A DNA stretch of 64,000 nucleotides, from the NCBI GenBank assembly GCA_026125665.1, contig JAHCKS010000004.1:62001-126000 (forward strand), read 5' to 3'. A program made the translations under genes and the position numbers. Source of the DNA: Rubrivivax sp. Its GTDB lineage: Bacteria > Pseudomonadota > Gammaproteobacteria > Burkholderiales > Burkholderiaceae_C. This document shows, one piece after another, positions 30,921 through 38,919 of the stretch. Under the pieces are notes generated by a model. That model ran no database searches and was not told the DNA's origin. It worked only from the letters and a program-made list of their open reading frames with translations. Every line of letters begins with the position of its first letter. Within the stretch, counting starts at the first letter, position 1.

Positions 30921-31991
30921 TCACGACGCGCCGCGGCCTCTTTCGACGATGCGGCCGGCTCCTCCGATGCTTCCGAGCTGGGCCTGCGTGCCCTCGGCCT
31001 CGCGCAGCAGCCACTGCTCGAAGGCCGCGAGCGCCGCGCGCTCGCGCCGCGCGGGCCAGCGCACGAGCCAGTAGGCGAACGGCGAAACGATGCGGCCGGC
31101 CGGCCCGAACGGCTCGACGAGGTCTCCGCGTTCGAGCAGCTCGCCCACCAGCGCGATGCGTGCCAGCGCCACGCCCTGGCCGGCCAGCGCCGCCTGGATC
31201 TGCTGGTAGGTGAAGTTGAGGTAGATCCAGCCGCGCGGCGCCAGGCGCGGCGGCGCGCGTTCGCGCAGCCAGTGGTGCCAGCTCAGGAACGCGGCGCTCG
31301 GGCGGTGGTCGTCTTCCTCGAGCAAGGTGTGCCGCACGAGGTCGGCCGGGCTCTTCAGACGCTCGCGCGCCAGCAGCGCGGGGCTGGCCACCGGGGTCAT
31401 CACCTCGCCGAAGAGCTGCGACGAGCCCGCCGGCGCGTCGTCGGGGTGGCAATAGCGCAGCGCCAGGTCGATCTCGGGGTCGTCGAGCTCGACCAGCGCG
31501 TCGGCGGCCGAGATGCGGATGTCGATGTCCGGATGCGCCTGCTGGAAGCTGGCCAGGCGCGGCAGCAGCCACAACGACGCGAACGACGCGAACGTCGTCA
31601 CCGCCACCGGCGCGCGCCGCTCGCGGCTGCGCAGCTGGCGCACGGTGCCGTCGAGCCGTTCGAGGAACGGCGCCACCACGTGCAGCAGCGCGGTGCCGGC
31701 GCCGGTGAGCTCGACCTTGCGCGTGCCGCGCACGAACAGCGGCGCACCGAGATCGTCTTCCAGGCCCTTGATCTGCCGGCTCACCGCCGGCTGCGTGAGG
31801 TGCAGCTCCTCGGCCGCGGCGCGGAAGTTCAGGTGCCGCGCCACCGCCGCGAAGGCGCGCAGCGCCCCGAGGCCCAGCGGCCGCTGCGGCACGGCGCGCG
31901 AGGTCTCTCGCGGGACCTTGGGCCGGCGGCGCGCCGCGGCCGTGGCGAGGCCCGAGCCGGTGCGGGCACGTGTCGTGGCACTCATGCGCAT
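30921..31991 (-). CDS. LysR-family transcriptional regulator
   Basis: A 356-aa LysR regulator. The winged HTH (about 38-98) contains LRAFAAVARHLNFRAAAEEL and LTQPAVSRQIKGLEDDLG; the rest is a periplasmic-binding-like effector domain most like the GcvA subgroup (VAVTTFASFASLWLLPRL). About 35 basic residues precede the HTH; ATG codons at 31991 and 31985 are both possible. It is divergent from the DUF2917 gene, and by analogy with similar arrangements it probably regulates that gene. Confidence 0.88.
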   Translation of the reverse strand: MRMSATTRARTGSGLATAAARRRPKVPRETSRAVPQRPLGLGALRAFAAVARHLNFRAAAEELHLTQPAVSRQIKGLEDDLGAPLFVRGTRKVELTGAGTALLHVVAPFLERLDGTVRQLRSRERRAPVAVTTFASFASLWLLPRLASFQQAHPDIDIRISAADALVELDDPEIDLALRYCHPDDAPAGSSQLFGEVMTPVASPALLARERLKSPADLVRHTLLEEDDHRPSAAFLSWHHWLRERAPPRLAPRGWIYLNFTYQQIQAALAGQGVALARIALVGELLERGDLVEPFGPAGRIVSPFAYWLVRWPARRERAALAAFEQWLLREAEGTQAQLGSIGGAGRIVERGRGAS

Positions 31992-32081
31992 CGATTATCA
32001 ATGCGGCGCAGCGAACTGATTGGACGGGTTCCGTTGCCGGCCGAAGAATCCTTGCCGACACATCGTCCATTGAGGTGCCCG

Positions 32082-32393
32082 ATGAGCCCGCAATTCATGC
32101 CCGATTCGCATCACGCCCAGCGCGCCTCCGCGGCCGCGCCGTGGGAGTGGCCGCTGGCACCCGGTGAGGTGCGCCGCATCGATGCGGCACCGGTGCCGCG
32201 CTGGCTCGACGTGGCCTGCGGCCGCGTCTGGCTCACGCCGACACGCGACGACGACCTCGCCACCGACCACTGGCTGGACGCCGGCGAGCGCCTGGCACTG
32301 CCGGCCGGCAGCGCCTGGCTCGTCGAGGCCTGGCCTTCGGCGCGCGTGGCCCTGCACCAGTCGGCGCCGCCTGCCCCGAGCGTCGCTTGCTAG
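32082..32393 (+). CDS. DUF2917 domain protein
   Basis: A 103-aa protein with the DUF2917 pattern, a small beta-rich domain opening with LAPGEVRRIDAAP, then LDVACGRVWLTPTRD, DDLATDHWLDAGERLALP and GSAWLVEAWP. The family resembles a cupin-like half barrel and is found mainly in Burkholderiales next to LysR genes. Function is unknown. ATG 32082 has gagg six bases upstream. Its 3' end overlaps the convergent TfoX-like gene. Confidence 0.8.
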   Translation: MSPQFMPDSHHAQRASAAAPWEWPLAPGEVRRIDAAPVPRWLDVACGRVWLTPTRDDDLATDHWLDAGERLALPAGSAWLVEAWPSARVALHQSAPPAPSVAC

Positions 32394-32844
32394 GGGTGTC
32401 GGCCGCGGGGCCTGCAGCGCGAGACGTCGTGCCGGTCTTCGCGCCGGCCTTGGGTGCGCTCGACCGCCGGGTCGTCGGACCCGGCGTGCGCGCGCGCCCC
32501 GCGCTGGCCGAAGCCTTCTTCACCGCCGCCCGCACGGCGGCCTGCAGCGCCAGCCGCGCCCAGGGGTGCATCAGCGCCGGCGACTCCATCGCCTCGGCGG
32601 GCACGGTCCAGTAGCTCATGCGCGTCGGCCGCCCCTTGCCTTCGTAGACGAAGGGCTCGCAGCCGGCGGCGGTGAACTGCGCTTCCGACTGCTCGTCGAC
32701 CTTGACGTACAGGCGCTCGAAGGCGATGAGGGCGACGAAGAGCCCGTCGGCGTAGAGCCCGTGGCCGCCGAACATGCGGCGCGCGTGCACTGCGCCGAGC
32801 GGCGCCAGCAGTTCGAGGCAATGGTCGACGAAGGCCTGGCTCAT
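32233..32844 (-). CDS. TfoX N-terminal-domain protein
   Basis: A 203-aa protein whose first about 110 residues match the TfoX/Sxy N-terminal domain: LLAPLGAVHARRMFGGHGLYADG, LYVKVDEQSEAQF and MSYWTVPAEAMESP (read as RRMFGGHGLYADG and YWTVPAEA). The C-terminal TfoX half (helix-hairpin-helix) is absent. Instead a basic, low-complexity Ala/Pro/Arg tail of about 90 residues runs to the first stop, antisense to the end of the DUF2917 gene. Solo TfoX_N proteins are of unknown function; a role in competence is not implied. Confidence 0.78.
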   Translation of the reverse strand: MSQAFVDHCLELLAPLGAVHARRMFGGHGLYADGLFVALIAFERLYVKVDEQSEAQFTAAGCEPFVYEGKGRPTRMSYWTVPAEAMESPALMHPWARLALQAAVRAAVKKASASAGRARTPGPTTRRSSAPKAGAKTGTTSRAAGPAADTPSKRRSGQAAPTGAGPRAPKARPRRARRCRPAVPGARRRPASGRWRGRRRVSA

Positions 32845-32925
32845 GGTGGGCGCGGCGTCGGGTGGGATCGCCGAGGGCGACCGGCGGCGGCCCGGAGGGG
32901 CCAAGGGCCCGACAATAGCGCAACC

Positions 32926-33519
32926 ATGTCGCTCGATCTGCCGCCGCTCGAACCCTCCCGCGACCGCAAGGCGCTGCGGCGGCAACTGCAGGCCGAGCGC
33001 CAGGCGCTGCTCGACCGGCACCAGCGCGCGATGCAGCTGCAGGAGGTGCTGCGCGTGTGGCTGGTGGCGCGGCGCGAGTCGACCATCGGCGCCTACTGGC
33101 CGATCAAGGGCGAGTTCGACGCGCTGCCGGCGCTGTACCGCTGGAGCGAGGCGCACGCCGGCCGCCGCATCGGCCTGCCGGTCATCGACCGCGAGACCAG
33201 GCACCTGCGCTTCCACGTCTGGTACCCGGGCTGCCCGATGGAGGACGACGCCTACGGCATCCCCAAGCCCAAGGACACCGAGGAGTTCCACCCGCAGCTG
33301 CTGCTGGTGCCCTGCGTGGGCTACGGGCCGAAGGGCCTGCGGCTGGGCTACGGCGGCGGCTTCTACGACCGCACGCTGGCCGACCTGTCGCCGCGGCCGG
33401 TGACGGTGGGCCTCGCGTACTCGCACGGCTTCGTGCCGTGGCTCGAGCGCGAGCCGCACGACGTGCCGCTGGACGCCATCCTCACCGACGAGGGCCCGGC
33501 CTGGGACCGCGCCGCTTAG
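32926..33519 (+). CDS. ygfA: 5-formyltetrahydrofolate cyclo-ligase
   Basis: A 197-aa enzyme that converts 5-formyl-THF to 5,10-methenyl-THF with ATP. Family motifs are RDRKALRRQLQAERQAL at the start, YWPIKGEFD, LLLVPCVGYGPKGLRLGYG and GGGFYDRTLA. A GACAAT hexamer at 32911-32916 ends nine bases before the ATG, so the mRNA is likely near-leaderless. It is divergent from the TfoX-like gene, about 80 bp between starts. Confidence 0.92.
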   Translation: MSLDLPPLEPSRDRKALRRQLQAERQALLDRHQRAMQLQEVLRVWLVARRESTIGAYWPIKGEFDALPALYRWSEAHAGRRIGLPVIDRETRHLRFHVWYPGCPMEDDAYGIPKPKDTEEFHPQLLLVPCVGYGPKGLRLGYGGGFYDRTLADLSPRPVTVGLAYSHGFVPWLEREPHDVPLDAILTDEGPAWDRAA

Positions 33520-33554
33520 CGAGCCGCGCCTGCGCTGCGGCGCGGCCCGGCTAC

Positions 33555-33806
33555 CTAGCGCGGCACACGGGCGGCGGCCGCCTCGCGCTGGTACTCCTCG
33601 AAGCTCATCGCGGTGCTCTTCAGGCAGCGGTCCTGCTCGGCCGGCGGCAGCTTGCGGCACTCGTTGCGCTGCCACTGCTGGCCGGCGGCATAAAGCTGCG
33701 GCGACGCGCAGCCGGCGGCCACTGCGGCGGCGGCGGTGAGGGCGGCGGCGTAGAGGGCGGCGGCGGAAATGCGGCGCGAGGTCGTCATCGGCGTTCCGTG
33801 GTTCAT
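33555..33806 (-). CDS. small hypothetical lipoprotein
   Basis: About 83 aa (77 if started at 33788). The signal peptide (AALYAAALTAAAAVAAGC) ends in a lipobox. The mature part of about 50 residues (QWQRNECRKLPPAEQDRCLK) has two Cys that could form a disulphide in the periplasm and resembles small Burkholderiales lipoproteins of unknown role. The ATG at 33806 overlaps the stop of the MFS gene (ATGA), so it is probably coupled to it. Confidence 0.7.
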   Translation of the reverse strand: MNHGTPMTTSRRISAAALYAAALTAAAAVAAGCASPQLYAAGQQWQRNECRKLPPAEQDRCLKSTAMSFEEYQREAAAARVPR

Positions 33807-35131
33807 GAAGGGTACCGGGCGGCACGCGCCTCGGGCCGTGCGCCGGGCAGCCGCAGCAGCAGCAGCGAGGCCACGCCGACCAGGCTGACCGCGCAGGACA
33901 TCGCCATTGCCGCCTGCGGCGACGACTGCAGCGCCAAGCCGAACAGCCACGGCGCGAAGGCCTGCAGCGTGAGCGCCGGCATCGACAGCCACCCCTGCCG
34001 CACGCCGTAGCCCTGCGCGCCGAAGATGGCCAGCGGCAACGTGCCCTTGGCGATGGTGATGATGCCGTTGCCGGCGCCGTGCAGCAACGCGAACGGGGCG
34101 GCGGCCGGAAGCCCGAAGGCGAGCAGCGCGCCCATGCCCAGCGGCGGCCCGAGCGAGGCGAGGCGGGCGGAGAGCAGCGGGTGGTAGCGCTTGAGAAGCC
34201 CGAACTCCAGCACGCGGCCGGCCACCTGCGCCGGCCCGACCAGCGCGCCGGCGGCGACCGCCGCCGCCAGCGTGGCGCCGGCGGCCATCAGCAGCCCCGG
34301 CAGGTGCGCGCCGATGCCGGTGGTGACGAAGCGCGTGGTGGCGAAGAAGGCAGCGAGCAGCACGAGCGGCACCCAGGCGGTCGTTGGCGCGGGCGGTGCG
34401 GCCGACGGCGCCGGCGCCGCGGGGCCTTCGGGCGATGGAGACGCAGGCGACGGCTCCGCCTGCGCCGTCCCGGTTGCGGTGGGCGCTTCGGCGAGCCGCA
34501 CCTCGGCATCGAGCTTGGCGCGCGGCAGCCAGGCGTTCAGCGGCAGCCCGAGCAGCAGGTGCAGCCCCGCCCAGCCGGCGCACGCCCCGCGCCAGCCCCA
34601 CTGCTCGCTCATCCACGCCGACAGCGGCCAGCCGACCGTGCTTGCGAAGCCGGCCAGCAGCGTGATGCCGGTGATCGGCCCGCGCGAGCCGCGGCCGTAC
34701 AGCCACACGAGGCTGGCGAAGGCGGCGTCGTAGAGGCCGGCACCCATGGCCACGCCGAGCAGCGCCCAGGCGGCGAACAGCGACCCCGGGCCCTGCGCCA
34801 ATGCCAGGCCGGCGAGCCCCGCGGCGAAGAGCCCGTTGGTGGCCATCAGCAGGTGCCGGCCGCCCTGGCGGTCGATGAAGCGCCCGCAGGCGGGGCCCAC
34901 CAGCGCCGACAGCACCAGCGCGAGCGAGAACGCGAGGAAGACGGTGGCCAGTTCGAGCCCGAGCTCGGCCGCCATCGGTGCGGCCAGCACCGCCGGCAGG
35001 TAGAACGACGACGCCCAGGCCAGCGTCTGCGTGCTGCCGAGCAGGAGGACGACCTTGCGAGTGCTCAAGGCGGCCAGGCGATCGCTGCGGATCCGGCTCT
35101 GCCGGGCCGCTGGCGGCGCCCCCGGGTCCAC
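33803..35131 (-). CDS. MFS transporter
   Basis: A 442-aa major facilitator with about 12 hydrophobic helices. The first half shows QTLAWASSFYLPAVLA and the loop GRFIDRQGGRHLL (MFS motif A region). The central cytoplasmic loop is long and Ala/Pro/Ser-rich (about residues 215-255). The second half includes LLHGAGNGIITIAKGTLPL. The substrate cannot be predicted. The GTG at 35131 lies inside a hairpin repeat; a TTG at 35068 giving STRKVVLLLGSTQ is a reasonable alternative start. Confidence 0.85.
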   Translation of the reverse strand: MDPGAPPAARQSRIRSDRLAALSTRKVVLLLGSTQTLAWASSFYLPAVLAAPMAAELGLELATVFLAFSLALVLSALVGPACGRFIDRQGGRHLLMATNGLFAAGLAGLALAQGPGSLFAAWALLGVAMGAGLYDAAFASLVWLYGRGSRGPITGITLLAGFASTVGWPLSAWMSEQWGWRGACAGWAGLHLLLGLPLNAWLPRAKLDAEVRLAEAPTATGTAQAEPSPASPSPEGPAAPAPSAAPPAPTTAWVPLVLLAAFFATTRFVTTGIGAHLPGLLMAAGATLAAAVAAGALVGPAQVAGRVLEFGLLKRYHPLLSARLASLGPPLGMGALLAFGLPAAAPFALLHGAGNGIITIAKGTLPLAIFGAQGYGVRQGWLSMPALTLQAFAPWLFGLALQSSPQAAMAMSCAVSLVGVASLLLLRLPGARPEARAARYPS

Positions 35132-35134
35132 GAA

Positions 35135-35177
35135 GTGGCCCCTGCGGGGCCACGGGGGGAGGCGCCGCAGGCGCTTC
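35135..35177. repeat. tandem pair of perfect hairpins (REP-like)
   Basis: Two back-to-back stem-loops lie between the end of paaZ and the MFS start. The first is gtggcccc (35135-35142), loop tgc, ggggccac (35146-35153). The second is an 8-bp stem (35159-35166 with 35170-35177, one G-T pair), loop gca. No T-run follows on either strand, so a simple terminator is unlikely. Paired short palindromes of this kind are typical of REP/BIME elements. Confidence 0.55.
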
Positions 35178-35189
35178 TGGGTTGGGCGA

Positions 35190-37250
35190 TCAACTCCGCT
35201 TGGCGACCAGCGTCAGGATGTCGTAGCTCGCGACCACCTCGCCGGCCTGGTTCGTCACTTCGACGTCCCACGCGACGACGCCCTGGCCGACGCCGTCGGG
35301 CCCCTTCTTGCGCCGGTCGATCTTGCGCTTGGCCGTGAGGCGCGCCCGGATCGTGTCGCCGATGCCCAGCGGCTTCACGAAGCGCAGCGTGTCCAGGCCG
35401 TAGTTGGCGAGCACCGGCCCCTCGGCGGGGCTGACGAAGAGGCCGGCAGCGGCACTGAGCACGAAGTAACCGTGCGCGATGCGCTTGCCGAACGGCGACT
35501 TCGCGGCCGCCACCTCGTCGAAGTGCATGTAGAAGTAGTCGCCGCTGATGCCGCCGAAGGCGACGATGTCGGCCTCGGTGACGGTGCGCCGGTGCGTGAG
35601 CAGGCTCTCGCCGATGCGCAGGTCCTCGAAGTGGCGGCGGAACGGGTGCACCTCGGTCTCGATGACCTTCGCGCCACGCACGAACTCGCCGGTGACGGCG
35701 GCCAGCATCGTCGGCGAGCCCTGCACCGCCGTGCGCTGCAGGTAGTGCTTCACGGCGCGCAGGCCGCCGAGCTCCTCGCCGCCGCCGGCGCGGCCCGGGC
35801 CGCCGTGCTTCAGCAGCGGCAAGGGCGAGCCGTGGCCGGTGGACTCGGCCGCCGCTTCGCGGTCGAGCACGAGGAAGCGCCCATGCAGCGCCGCGACCTG
35901 CGGCACCACGTGCGCGGCCCTGGCCGGGTCCTTCGTCACGAGCGTGCCGACGAGGCTGCCACGGCCGCGCGCCGCCAGCGCGATCGCCTCGTCGAGGTCG
36001 TCATAGGGCATCAGCGTGCTCACCGGGCCGAAGGCCTCGACGTCGTGCACGACCTGGTTGGCCAGCGGCTTCGCACACAAGAGCAGCGTCGGCGCGAAGA
36101 AGGCGCCCTCGGCGACCCCTTCGCCCTGCGGCTTGAAGCCGTGGCCCTCGCCGAAGACGATTTCGTTGCCCGCGGCCAGCGCCGCCACGCGCTCGGCCAC
36201 GTCACGCTGCTGCGCCTTCGACGCCAGCGCGCCCATGCGCACGGCCTCCAGCGCCGGGTCGCCCACCACCACCTTGGCCAGCCGCTCGGCGAGCTTGCCC
36301 GCCACCGCGTCGAGCTGGCGCCGCGGCACGATGGCGCGGCGGATCGCCGTGCACTTCTGGCCCGCCTTCACCGTCATCTCGCGCGCCACCTCCTTGACGA
36401 AGAGGTCGAACTCCTCGTCGTCGGGGCCCACGTCGGGCGCGAGGATGGCGCAGTTCAGCGAGTCGGCCTCGGCGTTGAACGGGATCGAGCGGCGCACGAG
36501 GTTGACGTTGGTGCGCAGGCGCGCCGCGGTGTCGGCGCTGCCGGTGAAGGTGACGACGTCGCTTTCCTCGAGCCGGTCGAGCAGGTCGCCGGTGCCGCCG
36601 ATGACGAGCTGCAGCGCGCCCTCGGGCAGCAGGCCCGACTCGAGCATCAGCCGCACGCAGGCCTCGGTGAGGTAGCTCGTCGCCGTGGCCGGCTTGGCGA
36701 TCGTCGGCATGCCGGCGAGGAACGTCGGCGCAAACTTCTCCAGCAGGCCCCAGACCGGGAAGTTGAAGGCGTTGATGTGCACCGCCACGCCGCGCCGCGG
36801 CACCAGGATGTGCGTGCCGGCAAACCGTGACACGTCAGCGCCCTTCTTGCCCAGCGGCAGCGCCGGCCCCTCGTGCACGACGTTGCCCGAAGGCAGCTCG
36901 TTGCTGCCGACGCTGGAGTAGGCGAAGAGCGTGCCGGTGCCGCCTTCGATGTCGATCCAGCCGTCGGTGCGCGTGGCGCCGGTGTGCGCCGAGACGGCGT
37001 ACAGCTGCTCCTTGCGTTCACCCAGGTACTTGGCGAGTGCCTTCAGCCGCTCGGCGCGCTCCTGGAAGTCCAGCGCCAGCAGCGCCGGCACGCCGCGCCG
37101 GCGCGCGAAGTGCGCCGCCTCGGCGAAGTCGGGCGACTCGGCGTGCGTCTGCGCGACGGGGCGGCCGTTGACGGCCGAGTGCAGCACCTGCGCCGGCTGC
37201 TGGCCGACCCAGCGGCCGGCGATGTGGCTTTGCAGGACGGGGGCGTTCAC
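35190..37250 (-). CDS. paaZ: PaaZ: oxepin-CoA hydrolase / 3-oxo-5,6-dehydrosuberyl-CoA semialdehyde dehydrogenase
   Basis: A 686-aa bifunctional enzyme of aerobic phenylacetate degradation that opens the oxepin-CoA ring and oxidises the aldehyde. Residues 1-520 are an aldehyde dehydrogenase with [28 protein letters not shown], catalytic Glu in [10 protein letters not shown] and Cys in [11 protein letters not shown]. Residues 540-686 are a MaoC-like (R)-hydratase with [17 protein letters not shown] and [16 protein letters not shown] (hydratase Asp and His). Length matches E. coli PaaZ (681). No other paa gene is in the window; an aldehyde dehydrogenase gene lies 19 bp upstream on the same strand. 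Confidence 0.95.
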   Translation of the reverse strand: MNAPVLQSHIAGRWVGQQPAQVLHSAVNGRPVAQTHAESPDFAEAAHFARRRGVPALLALDFQERAERLKALAKYLGERKEQLYAVSAHTGATRTDGWIDIEGGTGTLFAYSSVGSNELPSGNVVHEGPALPLGKKGADVSRFAGTHILVPRRGVAVHINAFNFPVWGLLEKFAPTFLAGMPTIAKPATATSYLTEACVRLMLESGLLPEGALQLVIGGTGDLLDRLEESDVVTFTGSADTAARLRTNVNLVRRSIPFNAEADSLNCAILAPDVGPDDEEFDLFVKEVAREMTVKAGQKCTAIRRAIVPRRQLDAVAGKLAERLAKVVVGDPALEAVRMGALASKAQQRDVAERVAALAAGNEIVFGEGHGFKPQGEGVAEGAFFAPTLLLCAKPLANQVVHDVEAFGPVSTLMPYDDLDEAIALAARGRGSLVGTLVTKDPARAAHVVPQVAALHGRFLVLDREAAAESTGHGSPLPLLKHGGPGRAGGGEELGGLRAVKHYLQRTAVQGSPTMLAAVTGEFVRGAKVIETEVHPFRRHFEDLRIGESLLTHRRTVTEADIVAFGGISGDYFYMHFDEVAAAKSPFGKRIAHGYFVLSAAAGLFVSPAEGPVLANYGLDTLRFVKPLGIGDTIRARLTAKRKIDRRKKGPDGVGQGVVAWDVEVTNQAGEVVASYDILTLVAKRS

Positions 37251-37269
37251 GGGGATCTCCTCGTTCTCC

Positions 37270-38745
37270 TCACACGCACAGCGTCGAGACGGCCTTGGTG
37301 TTCAGGTACGCCTCGAGCGCCTCGGGCCCGCCTTCGCTGCCGTAGCCCGAGTCCTTCACGCCACCGAACGGCATCTCGGGCCAGGGCGCGGCGGGCTGGT
37401 TGATCCACAGCATGCCCGTCTGCAGGTTCTCGGCCAGCTGCTGCGCCGTCTTCAGCGAACCGGTGAAGGCATAGGCCGCCAGGCCGTAGGGCAGCCGGTT
37501 CGCCTCGGTGATGGCCTCCTCGATCTTGTCGAAGCCCCACACCGCGGCCATCGGGCCGAAGGGCTCTTCGTTGAACACGAGGCTGTCGCGCGAGACGTCC
37601 ACCAGCACGGTGGGGGCGAAGAAGTTGCCGAGCGTACCCAGGCGTTCACCGCCGGTGGCCACGGTGGCGCCGCGCTGCACGGCGTCGGCGGTCAGGCGCT
37701 CCATCGCCGCCAGGCGGCGCGGGTTCGCGAGCGGCCCCATGCCGGTGTCCTTCTCGAGGCCGGAGCCGACCTTCACGGCACGCGTGTTGGCCACCAGGCC
37801 GTCGACGAAGGCCTGGCGCACGCTGTTGGCCACCAGGAAACGCGTCGGCGAGATGCACACCTGGCCGGCGTTGCGCACCTTGGCCGTGGCGGCGATCTTC
37901 GCGGCGCGCGCGACGTCGCAGTCCTCGGCGACGATCACCGGCGCGTGGCCGCCGAGCTCCATCGTCAGGCGTTTCATGTGCGCGCCGGCCAGCGCGGCGA
38001 GCTGCTTGCCCACCGGCGTGCTGCCGGTGAAGGTGATCTTGCGGATCACCGGGTGCGGGATCAGGTACTCGCTCATCTCGGCCGGGTGGCCGTAGACGAG
38101 GTTGACCACGCCCGCGGGCACGCCGGCGTCGGCGAAGGCGCGGATCAGCTCGGCCGGCGACGCCGGCGTCTCCTCCGGTGCCTTCACGATGAACGAGCAG
38201 CCAGTGGCCAGCGCGGCGCACAGCTTGCGCACCACCTGGTTGATCGGGAAGTTCCACGGCGTGAACGCGGCCACCGGGCCCACCGGTTCCTTGAACACCT
38301 GCATCAGCTGCCCGGCGCCGCGCGGCGGCGCGATGCGACCGTAGACGCGCCGCCCTTCCTCGGCGAACCACTCGATGATCTCGACGGCGAAGAGCACCTC
38401 GGCCTTGGCCTCGGCGAGCGGCTTGCCCTGCTCCAGCGTCATCAGGCGGGCGATCGCCTCGGCGCGCTCGGCGACGAGGCGCGCGGCCTCGCGCATCACC
38501 TTCGCGCGCTGCGCCGCCGGGGTCTTGCGCCAGACCTCGAAGCCCTGGGCCGCGGCGGCCAGCGCCTCGTCGAGGTCGGCCTTGCGCGCCACGGCGACCG
38601 TGCCGATGGTGGCGTCGGTGGCCGGGTTCTTCACCGGCAGCGTCTCGCCGGCCTGGGCGGGGCGCCACTGGCCGGCGATGTGGAGCTGGACGTCGGGGTA
38701 GGTGTGTGCGACGGAGGCGGGCGTGGTGGCGGCGGTGGTGCTCAT
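37270..38745 (-). CDS. gabD: NAD(P)-dependent succinate-semialdehyde dehydrogenase family
   Basis: A 491-aa aldehyde dehydrogenase closest in pattern to SSADH/GabD. It shows [19 protein letters not shown], the nucleotide motif [14 protein letters not shown], catalytic Glu in [12 protein letters not shown], catalytic Cys in [12 protein letters not shown], and [11 protein letters not shown]. Some close relatives act on other semialdehydes, so the substrate is an inference. It shares strand with paaZ and lies immediately upstream of it, so the two may form one aldehyde-oxidising unit. Start 38745 gives [16 protein letters not shown]; the frame is open further upstream without family similarity. 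Confidence 0.88.
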   Translation of the reverse strand: MSTTAATTPASVAHTYPDVQLHIAGQWRPAQAGETLPVKNPATDATIGTVAVARKADLDEALAAAAQGFEVWRKTPAAQRAKVMREAARLVAERAEAIARLMTLEQGKPLAEAKAEVLFAVEIIEWFAEEGRRVYGRIAPPRGAGQLMQVFKEPVGPVAAFTPWNFPINQVVRKLCAALATGCSFIVKAPEETPASPAELIRAFADAGVPAGVVNLVYGHPAEMSEYLIPHPVIRKITFTGSTPVGKQLAALAGAHMKRLTMELGGHAPVIVAEDCDVARAAKIAATAKVRNAGQVCISPTRFLVANSVRQAFVDGLVANTRAVKVGSGLEKDTGMGPLANPRRLAAMERLTADAVQRGATVATGGERLGTLGNFFAPTVLVDVSRDSLVFNEEPFGPMAAVWGFDKIEEAITEANRLPYGLAAYAFTGSLKTAQQLAENLQTGMLWINQPAAPWPEMPFGGVKDSGYGSEGGPEALEAYLNTKAVSTLCV

Positions 38746-38919
38746 GGGGACGGGGACTCCGGGATGCGGGCACTCAGGGCAAGGCGCCTCGTGCCTGGCC
38801 GCCGATTCTCCCGGTTTCCTCCCACCCACGGCACGGCGCGGCGCCCGCCCGGCCGTGCCGCGGGCGGTGGCCTGCGGCACGCCCCTCGGGCGCCGATGCG
38901 CAGGCGGCCTTCGGCGTCG

